From: Boletus sp. NGJ | Taxonomy: Eukaryota > Basidiomycota > Agaricomycetes > Boletales > Boletaceae | Assembly (NCBI GenBank): GCA_019096195.1 | Contig: JAGTXK010000139.1 | Coordinates: 62,001-126,000, forward strand | Length of the DNA: 64,000 nucleotides | Reading direction: 5' to 3' | Part shown: piece after piece, positions 10,930-20,897 of the stretch | How the letters are laid out: the number at the start of each line of letters is the position of its first letter | Position numbering within the stretch: position 1 is the first letter of the stretch | Program-made: the position numbers and the translations under genes | Notes under the pieces: generated by a model | What the model was told of the DNA's origin: nothing | Database searches by the model: none | What the model saw: the letters and a program-made list of their open reading frames with translations, nothing else

Positions 10930-11527
10930 GCCACATCAGGGCGTTATTACTGGGGCATTGAAACTGTGTCAGTGTCACGTGTTTAATTTTGCAACAGACA
11001 GACGAACATTATCCTGTATCATATATCTTTATTGCTATACCTATTTCGCTCATCACACGCTTGTACTCTATCATGATCACATTGCGTTGGCTTGGAGATT
11101 CTGTCATTGATGTCGTGCTGATACTGAGCGTCCTGTCAATTACAAAATACTTAAACAAGTTTCACGGAGGATACACATCGGCATGATGAGGCATAAAAAG
11201 CATAATGCCCATTATCAAAAAAATAAAATACAGCTCAGGCGGATATCATGTACGCCATGACACAGAGCGCTCAAGTGGGCGACACCCGAGTCCTACTTCC
11301 ATGTGCTGCCACGGATCGCTCGCCAAACTGGGGCCACGGCAGGGAGCAACCATCGTGGACGGTTCACAGTTCAGTTTTCGCGTTTCCGGTCAACTTCGCG
11401 TGCCGTGTGTGACCCCCGTGTTTCAGTCTCCTTATGTAACCGGACCTGAGGGGGGTGGTAACCGGGAACACAAGTGCGAGGCATTTACCACGCTGGGAAT
11501 CGACAGAAAAGAGCTATCGCGTGCTGG
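10930..11527. other. Intergenic, HD1 to HD2-b
   Basis: About 600 bp between the convergent 3' ends of HD1 and HD2-b. It is AT-rich near 10980-11220. No coding remnant of another HD gene could be recognised in either strand. Confidence 0.4.
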
Positions 11528-13253
11528 TCACGAAACGGACGAGGAGATTGCAACCATATCTCCCAGACCACGGAGATGAATTGGACTGTCAGAAGGCGAG
11601 CGACATGGAGACCCGAATGACTGCGGTAGTTCCTGAATGCTTGCTACGTCTGATGGCGTGGACAATGAACTGACACTTGAAAGAGAACAGCTACTACTTT
11701 CAGGGTTCGTAGAGAACAAGCAAGGCGAGGAGGAAGACGTCGAGGAGCTATCTGACGGTGTGGCATCTCGGCGACTGTTCCGCACTCGGCCGGGAAAGCG
11801 TTGCGGTAACGGAGCAGTCTTCCGCTTCCTAACGAGCTCGCTCCTGTTGGGTGGGACCAAGAGGGGTATCAATGTAACAGGTTTCAAGGTAGGGCTGGGA
11901 CTTTGGAATCCTTTCGAACAGGAGATAGGTGCGCGGACTAATGGGTGAAGGTGAACGATATTCGTTGGTTGGATATACTTGCGGACTATCAGGGACGGAT
12001 GAGGTGCACGAGACGGTATAACAGTAATTGCGACTGTCGCAGCATGTGATTGCAGCTTGGGAGATCCCCTAGAGCGTGTTTCATCTCGAACATTTAAATG
12101 AGAAAACGCCTCGGCTAGGTCGTCGATGCTGGTCGGGTGAGAAAGTGGGGATTTCCCGCACGACACGCGCCTCCATTCTGGCTTGCTGAAACGAACAGGG
12201 CCACTTTTACAGGGGAATGGATCGTAATGGCAGGTAGGTGGATAAGACGACGGAAATGCGTGGGATGGCGAAGATGATGTAAAGGCACCCTCCGACACGT
12301 TAATCCGCGCGGTTTCTATCTACCGGGAAATGAGAACACAGATTTGTAGGGTAGATGAGACAGAGCATACCCCAGTTGCTCCCTCCGATGAACCCCCTTT
12401 GGAGGGTTTTGAAACTTGAGAATTAGAGTCGACCATGTAACCTTTCATGCGATCGCGGAGTTTGTCCAGGGGTTTCGTTGCCCCCTCGTATACCGGTTTC
12501 TTTCTCATCGTTTTGCCCTCCTTTTTGGAGCGACTACGGCGATTCTGAAACTAAATAGAAACATTATTAATTAAGGACATGAACGACATTTAAACGAGAC
12601 ACTCACCCATACATGAATTTGCCTATATTCCATGTTCGACTTCTTAGCGAGGAATACTTTGTCTGCGTGTGTCGGAAAAGGGTTTTCTTCAAAGAAGTGC
12701 TCCAACAGTGGAATATACTCCTGTCGAATGTTGTCAGAAAATGCAGTAACAGAATGATCGTAGCGTTTACTTGGTTAAAGGAACGGGAACTCTTTGGAGC
12801 TGTCTTAGTAGGTGTCTTCGGCGCTTGCTTGACGCGCTGAATGACCTCTTCTCTCCACAGTGCAAGACGGCGGAGATATATTTCCGTGAACGTGGATACC
12901 ACCTTGCTCACTAGCGGGTCTGGTGATGAAACCGATGCACCAGGGAACGGTGCCATCTGGAGACACGCTGTGGTGACAGTCTGTTCAATATGTTGTTTAA
13001 ACTCTCCCGCACGTTGCTGATATATTTTATTAGCTGCAGTTGCGATTTCATGACTAACGCCTGCCTCGAGAAGTGAGGGCAGTAGCGGATGTGGGCTTGG
13101 CAAGCTGATCGAGTCGACTATGGTGAGAGGGTCACTGGATGTAATGGTTTGATGGCAGGATGAGTATGATGCGGTCGCCTTTTTCAATTCGTTCGCTATG
13201 CGCAAGATAGATTGCACATGAGCAACCGCTACGTTGTTCGAGTTGTGATCCAT
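11528..13253 (-). CDS. HD2 mating-type homeodomain protein, copy b
   Basis: Second HD2-class homeodomain protein. Exons on the minus strand are 12771-13253, 12607-12720, 12371-12550 and 11528-12319, giving 522 residues. The homeodomain, about residues 158-215, reads SFNQEYIPLLEHFF, THADKVFLAKKSNM, YRQIHVW|FQNRRSRSKKEGK. The 38-residue second exon matches that of HD2-a at 31 positions, and all three intron positions and phases are the same, so the two genes are paralogues. Shared C-terminal pieces include HAFPS.YPP and a Ser-rich tail with IQELP. The start chosen (MDHNSNNVAVAHVQS) is the first ATG of the frame close to the homology. It lacks an adjacent HD1 partner: its upstream neighbour, 231 bp away, is the 3' end of MIP on the same strand. 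No breaks are visible. Confidence 0.92.
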
Positions 13254-13484
13254 ATTCGGGGTGTGGGTGTGAGTAGTAGGTGAACAGAATCTAACAAAGG
13301 CGAGGATATGCATCTCAGGCTTCAGACTCCATTGTGCTTATGTAACAAAATATTTCGATGTCCGACCTGTGCCCTACTCAAGATACTTTTGGTCTCTGTT
13401 ACGCTACTAGTAGTATTTTTTCAATGAAGCCAACAATATTAATATGTCGTTCATGAAGAAAGGTGTCTACTCAGCATGACGCCC

Positions 13485-15998
13485 CTAGTGTCTTTCTGAT
13501 ACAGGCCCATCCTCTACTCGCCATCTCCCAACCTCTCGCATCGCCTCCTCGTCGCCCACCTGAAGACGTGGTGCGTTTAACAATGCACCAAGCATCTGCC
13601 AAGGGTCCTTGCCACCACCGTATCGTAGAATTTCTGCTTTATACTTTTCTCCCAGTTCGCGATTCAGCGGTTCGGCCGAAAAAACCTTTCGCCAGACACG
13701 CGATGCGATCGCGCGGTCAAACAAATATGAGTAGTACGTTGCCCCGTACCCGTACAAGTGACCAAATTGGGTCTGGAAGGATGTTCCTGCGGCGTGAGGG
13801 ATGAGGCCGCGCGTGTTGCACAGGTTCGCCAGGGCAGCCGTTGAATCGAACCCTGGTTCGAGAACGGCGGGGGAGTGATACATCTGATCTAGTACAGAGA
13901 GCAAGATAGTGCCATGCGTGTCGATAAACGTGCACGGATCTTCGTGGTGGTTGCCAGTCTGACTTGAGATCGAGGAACCGTCCGCTTCGAAGAGGGAGAG
14001 GACTTTGGGCGAATTGAGAAAGTATTCCATGAGGATAGATGGCAACTCCACAAAATCAGTCGCGCAGCGGGTGCCGGCAACGTTGTGATACTCTGTTCGA
14101 CCGATCATAGCTACGGCGTCATCATCAGCGCCACCGATGAGAGCTATGTGACGAAAATGACTCACAATGCATGGCGTGGCCCATTTCGTGAAATAGGGTC
14201 TGCACCTCGTGCCATTCTAGAAATGTGGGCCCCCGGGCGATCGTGGGGCGAGTGAATTCACACAAGAGGACGACCAAAGGAAGCTGGTACTCTCCACGCA
14301 CACCGCGGAGCTTGTGCCGTTTGATAGCCTCGAAACTTTGTGAAGGAGCAAGAAAGTCCTCGGACCCTTCGACAGTGAGATCACCGCTTTCGTCGTCGTC
14401 GTCGGTCCGCCGGGAACAGCGGACTGTGTAGTGGGCTGCGCCGCACGACTTCCCGTTCCGAGCGAAAAGGTCCGCATATACCCATCCAATGACGCCAGAG
14501 TCCTCGTCCACTACTTCAAGCTTGTGGACATCAGAGTGCCAGACCTCGCCAGAGGCTACTTCGGCCGGCCGCAACGATATGCCATAGAGATGCTTGAAGA
14601 GCCGTGACAGCCCCATGAAAACGCGTCCGAGAGAAAGTGGGGGTAATGGTACGGGAGGTTCGGGCGGCTCAGGCGGGCAATAGAAGGATCTATCCCAGGC
14701 TTGTATGATAGGAAGTGTCCGAGTGTGAAGGTGTGATTGTTTTCGTAATCTGAGTGTATGCAAAGCACTGCGAGCATGAATAGCTGTTTGATCTAGGAAT
14801 GTATCCAAAAACTGTCGGACATTCTCTGGGATTCATCAATACGTGTCAGGGAGTGCTACACAAAGTACTCGTCAGAAACTGCTCACCCGGTGTTTTTGCC
14901 ATCTTGTCGTTGAGAGTCATACCGGCATAACTATCCCATCCAACAAGTCGGGCAAGTTCAGCGCGTGCATGTAATAGTCGCTCTAAGCATTCTATTTGTC
15001 GTTGACTACTGGCATGTGCAGCCATATAGAGCTTTTGTCGTGGAGATTCGTTGGGAGCAGATGTCACAATCATATATGCTTGGTGAGAGCCAGGATATAC
15101 AAGAAGACTCTTCTGAGTAGACCATGCCTGCCGACGGAGCCGCGCACCCATCCCCTCGTCCTTCAAACCATCTAATTCCGACGGTTCGATGACGGCTGGG
15201 GGACGCGGGGCAGACGCCTGAGTGACGAACTCGTGGCCAAGGGTGAGAATTTCGGAAGACAAGGAAACAAATCGCTCTCTCTGTTCGGGAGGCAACTTGA
15301 TGGCGGATTTTTCAAAGTCTCTCCAGAAAATCAAGGCTGTCTGAAAAGCCTCCTGACTAAGAGACCGGACGACTTCGGGGTCATGGAGAACCGTGCGCAG
15401 AACCTATGACGACATTAGCAACCACTGGTGAGAGAAGACATCGACTCGCCTCGTAGAGACCAACATGGGTGTTGAGTACATTCATGTACTCGCAGAGTTT
15501 CTCGTAGCTGTTGTTGGCGCACTGAACCCATCGAGGGTCGGGGTGGGCGTTTCGGAGAAGCTCTGCAAGGTCGATAACGCCACACAGCAGGTCGCTGAGC
15601 CTGTCTAGGTTCTTGACCACCTTGAAGAGCTCGCACCGTGATTGGTTGGCGCGTAAGATGCGCTCGGTCAACAGCTGTGCGCGTACGAGGGTAGACTCGG
15701 CTAAGGCGTCGAAGGCTGCAGGGGTGGACAACTCTGGGTGTCGGAAGATGCCTGAGACGGACAGTGGTTGGGACTGCCTGCCGTTCTGAGGTTGATCGAA
15801 AAGAGAGACGAGTTCTGCATCGTCCGACGAGGGAGGGATCGTCAACAAGGTGGTTGCTTGGCGGTGGAGGGACCGAGGACGACCACGAAAGCTGCGAGGC
15901 GGACAGGGTATTTTTCGCAAGACATTTTCAGTGATTCGGGGAATCATCACGGCCGCACACAACCACGCTCGGAAACTCTGCCAACTTCGTCCAATCAC
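13485..15998 (-). CDS. MIP: Mitochondrial intermediate peptidase
   Basis: M3-family zinc metallopeptidase that trims an octapeptide from imported mitochondrial precursors in the matrix. Exons on the minus strand: 15450-15998, 14887-15403, 14166-14825 and 13485-14110, giving 783 residues. The zinc motif HEMGHAMHS spans residues 568-576 and is interrupted by intron 3 within the final Ser codon; it is followed by the family block [20 protein letters not shown]. The first 50 residues are rich in Arg and Ser and fit a mitochondrial presequence; an internal Met 18 codons in could also start the protein. Intron 1 (15404-15449) has a GC donor (GCGAGT) rather than GT. MIP is the classical flanking gene of the HD mating locus, and here it directly follows HD2-b. 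Confidence 0.95.
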
Positions 15999-16193
15999 AG
16001 TGGACCAATTAGGAAAATCCCGCTGGTACTGTGCAAGCCCGTATACAAATATTCAGATCAGATTCGCTGGTACGATATATAAATGCCGACGATAAATGCA
16101 ATGAGTAGACTATGCTGCTTCAACCAAAAATGCTAGTGGGTGGTATGAAATATAAACTGCCATCCTGACAATGTTGAAAATACGACTCATCCA

Positions 16194-18293
16194 TCAATCG
16201 CCGCCAGACTGCAGCGGATGCTGCCCTTGTTCCGTGAATGAAGGCCGAGTTTCATGCACACGTCTATCCACATCCATCCCATCATTGGCTTCGCGCCCCA
16301 AAGGCGGCCAACCGTTACTAGTGCTGTTGTGTCCATGCCCGTTCGTAGTCGCCAGAAATTTGCTACCGAGTATGGATGACCGAGCGGGTCCGGCGATGGG
16401 CTCCACCGCATAGTACCAAAATTTGCTTTTCTTCTTCCCGCGTACTTGTTCCATAGGGATCTCGTTGGGTTTTATTGCGGCAGCGCCTTCGTTTCTAACC
16501 TTTTGCTCTTTCTCTGGTGGTGCTACCTCGGAGCCAGGCAACCCCACGGAACCAGAACTTGTCGTGCTATCCTCCGTCCGCGCACGTTTCGGTGGATGGT
16601 CCAGTTGCATGTCTTCCGAAGCTCCTAGGCGACTCGACCGTCTTTCCCCCCGCCATTCTTGCAGCGATAAATCAGGTGAGCCACGTTTACCTCTCGTGAC
16701 TCTCGTGGATCTCCGTTGGGGAGGTATGCCAGCTGCTCGACGCCTACCCCGCGTCTCCGGGCGGAAATCAAGGAAACCATCTTGGTCAAAAGGGTCATCG
16801 TCATCGTTCTCGTCCTCCATCTTGTATTCATCAGTATCGTCCTTGCGAAGCAAAATCAAATCAGCAATGAGGTTGATATGAACCTAGAACAAAGTGACCA
16901 ACCTCGCCGCTCTCCATGTCATTGTACACGTAGTCTGGACGCCGTGTCTGGCGTCGTGTCCGTGTCTCCCTGATCTCAGCCTGAGCCATGAGGATCTGCT
17001 TTTGCTCAATCTTTCGGCGGACCCTTTGCACGCGCTGCACGCCAAGTCAGCGATCAGGTCACACGTTCCCTTCACTGTCTACCTCCTTCTATCCACGGAG
17101 CGGAAAGGAGGGGCAACTCACCGCTAGTTCGGCGCTTATAGCATCGACTCGACTTTCAAGCGCTTCAATCAATCCCAAGTGAGCCTGTTCTATCTTACTC
17201 TTTTTGTCAGTCCGAGGAGCGGTTGCCTTGAGTGATTCAATGACTCCCAGGTATTCCTCGCGTGTAGAGGAAATGGTCTGGAACGTCGCGGTGATTTTCC
17301 AGGGATTACTCGACACATATATCCGCGGTGAATCTGAGATAGATCAGAACGGGAGTCAGCGGGAATCCATGAAAGACGGCTAATGCCGGATATCAAAGGG
17401 GCCCCAAAAATGCGGCTTCACACCAAATACACGCAAATACGATGTGGGGCGAGGACAACGAAATGAAACACACGGACCATCCGCAATCCAGTAGCGCTTT
17501 CTTGAACTGTCTTGTCCCAGCGGAACGAGTTGCAGCCTTTCTTGGCTCTTGGCATCGGATGCATCTGGTGGGGCATTTACGGGGTCTCTTTTCTTATGCT
17601 TATGTTGCGTCACGCCCCAAGCGCGATCGATAATGTTCTTTACCTCGGTAGAATGCGCGAGCTGCACGTCCACAAGTAAGCGCAGGATTTTGAGCTGTTC
17701 CGACCAAGTGTTACGCGTTCAGGGGGTATTTGGCATGATTACGAGAACAGACCCACTTTCAGGACCCAATCAGCGGCAAAAAAGCCACCTTCCAAGTTGG
17801 CAAAGGGGTCCACGTTCGCCCCGCGTTCATCATCCCAAAAAGCGGTCCTCTCCGAGGTCTTGAAAGTATCCGCAAGGACGCTGGAGAGAGTTGACGATAT
17901 TTGATCCACACTAGCGGAACCCCGGAACGTTATTCACGGTCTGCACAAACTATAAAAGCATACACACCTCAAATTACGCGTTTGCGGACGCAGGTTTAGT
18001 ATAAACTGCTGGAGTATCTTGGAAAGCACAGGGTCCGCTCCTGGCATCAAGAGGGCGTTTTCGAAACTGTCATCGGGTGAAATCGAGAGTTGTGGCAATG
18101 GGAACTTGATACACATTGAGTAAACGGACACTCACTCCATCGGTGTGTCAAACCCCTCGACCTTTGAGCGGAGACCGGTGAACTTGCAAATAAATGAATA
18201 TACGTAGAGAGACTCCCATCTATCTGCTGGATGGTGAGCATCGGGGGATGGGCAGATGTGGCCTTTCTTCTCAGTCAGTTGTGCAACAGACAT
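16194..18293 (-). CDS. DDT-domain chromatin-associated protein
   Basis: Likely nuclear chromatin-remodelling accessory protein. Seven exons on the minus strand (18136-18293, 17968-18066, 17757-17910, 17478-17694, 17122-17333, 16903-17034, 16194-16841) give 539 residues in one frame. The N-terminus is a DDT domain (WESLYVYSFICKFTGLRSKV, DFENALLM). A WHIM/WSD-like element follows around residues 190-220 (LQLVPLGQDSSRKRYWIADD, SPRIYVSSNPWK), of the kind seen in ITC1, RSF1 and ACF1 relatives. Next is a coiled-coil, basic stretch (RVQRVRRKIEQKQILMAQAE) and a TRRPDYVYND motif. The C-terminal 200 residues are acidic then basic and low in complexity, with many RR pairs. Which remodeller it joins cannot be told from sequence. 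It follows MIP on the same strand by about 200 bp. Confidence 0.75.
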
Positions 18294-18580
18294 GGTGCAG
18301 CTGAGTGGAAGGTGAAGGAAAAGGGTCAAGAGAAGTCGCGGACTTATGAGCCGTGCGTCCGTAACTACTTATATCAAAAGGTAGCACAATAAATATTCCA
18401 CAATACATGACCCCTGGAGCTTTCCGAACATTCTACATTCCTTGTCGGATACAGTGCACAAGTACACGAATTCGCGAAGCGAGGATATACCACACAGCAA
18501 CCGCCACAGCTTGGCACAATAAAGCACTGCGGAACCACACGTCTCAGAGGGCTCGGCGCTCGACGCGATTTACGCGGGTT

Positions 18581-19131
18581 TTATCCCGGACCAACCTGCG
18601 GAAATGGCGTGAGAGCCTGCACGGACCACAAATTTCACAAACGGACCTTTGGAATATCATGGTGCTCGCTGAGCAATTCCAGCTTGGCGTTAAATTCATT
18701 GACGCGATCCTTGTGTGTTTTGTGTGCTATCCTGCCTACTTTTCCCAGGAGCTGCGGATGTGGTTAGTGAATGAGGAAGAACATCGGTCTGAAGCTCACT
18801 CTGCGGCGCTGTGCTTCCTCAAACCGCCTCTCGGCATCTGTTTTCCTTTCGTTTCCGTTGGAGGGCGAGGGGGAAGCGCGGTTACTTCCGGATGCGGAAC
18901 CTGGAGTGGAACCGATGTCTTCACTCAACATGAGCTCCTTGACTCGTTCGCGATCCCGTTCCTTTACGTCGTCAAGTTTCGATTTCGACTTTGATTTCTT
19001 CTTCCTGATGAGCTGAGACTCTGTCGGAAAGGACGACCAGCGAGAGGGACATACTTCTTGACGATGCCTCCGTCCGCGACACCCCCCTTGAGCTTGAGCG
19101 AACCTCCGGGACGGAAGTCGTAGTCGGCCAT
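18581..19131 (-). CDS. FAM32A-like nuclear protein
   Basis: Homologue of human FAM32A, a small basic protein found in active spliceosomes. Exons on the minus strand are 19055-19131, 18800-19004, 18647-18751 and 18581-18595, giving 133 residues. It starts MADYDFRPGGSLKLKGG, continues GIVKKKKKSKSKSK, and has the conserved C-terminal block THKDRVNEFNAKLELLSEHHDIPK (compare human THKQRVEDFNRHLDTLTEHYDIPKV). The last exon is 15 nt and encodes only VGPG and the stop, which restores the expected ending of the family. The start codon lies 140 bp from that of the TMEM115-like gene, so the two are divergent. Identification is firm from both ends of the protein. Confidence 0.88.
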
Positions 19132-19271
19132 AAGATGATGACGGAGTGAAAGAGAGAGGGTCAGCTGACGTAACCCAACCCTTGAGCGCTTTGAAACAAA
19201 CACGACCAAACAAGTCATTTGGCCAAGTGAGCTTGCAGCGGTGCCATGACCCATTAGCGCTTTAGCCTCGA

Positions 19272-20578
19272 ATGGCCATTCTATCCACACCACTCCAATA
19301 TCTTACTTCAACTCCCCCAGTCACACGCGGCTTTGCAGCTGCGACCATCTCCGCTACTTCATTGTACTTCTGGATCTGGTGGTCCACAGGATCCGTCTAC
19401 ATACCATGGCTAACCCTCGTGCCAGGCTCTAGTCTCTTCTACCCATGGACCTTTGCCACCTCCGCCTTGGTCGAGCTCACCATCATCGAGGTGTGTTGCT
19501 CTCCACCACCTCGCTTTCCCTACGCGCTTATGCTTGACAGCTACTCGTGACGATGGCTGTCATACCAGCCTCGTTACGTTACTTTGAGCGGTTATGGGGC
19601 ACACTGGAGACGTTCAAGTTTATCGTCGTCTGCGTCACAGTGCCAAATCTCATCGCGTTTGCCTTTAATTGGATCGAGTTCTTCGCCACCAGAAATGCAG
19701 ACTTGTTCCTGTAAGAGATCATGACTACTTCGTTGATCACCCTCTGAGCCTCGTCAGGTATGGCATGCAGTATCATGGCCAAATGGCACTCTTCACCGGC
19801 GTATTGGTTGCATTCACGCAACTGATACCAGAACACCAAGTACAGATCCTCGGTTTTTTAAAAGTGCGCGTCAAGGTATGTATCATTTTCTGTGTTCCAC
19901 GTGCTTCGTTGATCTGTACCCTTCTGTAGACTTTACCAATGGCGTATCTGACTTTCTCCACTATCATGACAATCATTGGTTTCCAGTGTCCGTATATCGT
20001 CATCCAGTTTGGTTGGTTCGTCTCGTGGATATATCTGCGCTTTTATAAGCGCAACGCAGACATTGGCAGTGGCACAACCACCTATGGAGATAGCAGCGAA
20101 ACATTCGCCCTCACGAGTTGGTTCCCACCTTTCCTCCAGTGAGTCTCGAAATCTCTCCAAGGTCGTTGTATGATGACATATCGTCTCTAGTCCCGCTTTA
20201 TCGGCTCTTGGAAATGCCGTCCACAAAATAGCAACGCGATTTCATCTGATTCCAGCGTCTGTACCTCACGATATCGAGTCTGGGTACAGCCAACTTCCTG
20301 GTGGTGCTCGGGCAGAGGCTGAGCGGCGGCGGTATGCACACTGACTGTCAAGGAATGGCAATGTGTCTGATCTAAATCTCAGCGCACTCGCTCTCAAGGC
20401 ACTCGATCAGCGGCTAGCTAACTCGGCTACCAACTCGCCCATCCAAAATGGACCTTCGACTTCGCAATCGTCCCGCACGTCGTCCGCAACGCCAGCGCCA
20501 CCCCCAGTCGACCGAAAACCCAGTCCAGTTGAGATAGATGGCGCAGAAACAGCAAGCATTGAAACAGAGGGAAGATAG
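19272..20578 (+). CDS. TMEM115-like rhomboid-fold membrane protein
   Basis: Polytopic Golgi membrane protein of the TMEM115/DUF1751 family, which has a rhomboid-like fold without protease residues. Six exons (19272-19490, 19541-19710, 19758-19875, 19930-20138, 20191-20331, 20383-20578) give 350 residues. The signature WLTLVPGSSLFYPWTFATSA is present near residue 50. Hydrophobic helices follow: VELTIIELLVTMAVIPASL, FIVVCVTVPNLIAFAFNWIE, MALFTGVLVAFTQLIPEH and LTFSTIMTIIGFQ, with GWFVSWIYLRFYKR close after. The C-terminal 110 residues are polar and Ser/Pro-rich, probably cytosolic. The family is linked to Golgi-to-ER retrograde transport, and the next gene encodes COG1, also a Golgi trafficking factor; no functional link is implied by order alone. 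Confidence 0.87.
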
Positions 20579-20897
20579 TGTATACTTGACGAGAGCGTTG
20601 TTGAGTATCTGCATTGCACTACTTTCACAAAAACCAGCTGCACGGTACAACTCAACTCTCTCATAACACATACCTCTCGGGAGACTTCCAACACACGAAC
20701 CACTAGATGAAACGTAGTGGGAAGTATTGTAGTATGACCTCTCAGTAATCCATGTTCGCTATAAGACGTACAGTACCCTTGAGTCGATATCTTTGGGTGT
20801 AGGTTGACTGTACCCGAAATTCGAGCATTATGTAACCAATACCTCCTTGACTTTAAGTCAGTAACGCTCGTTACAAACGTATCATCTTGAACGTTGC
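20579..20897. other. Intergenic, TMEM115-like to COG1
   Basis: About 320 bp between two plus-strand genes. It should hold the TMEM115-like 3' end and the COG1 promoter. Nothing else is recognisable. Confidence 0.4.
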
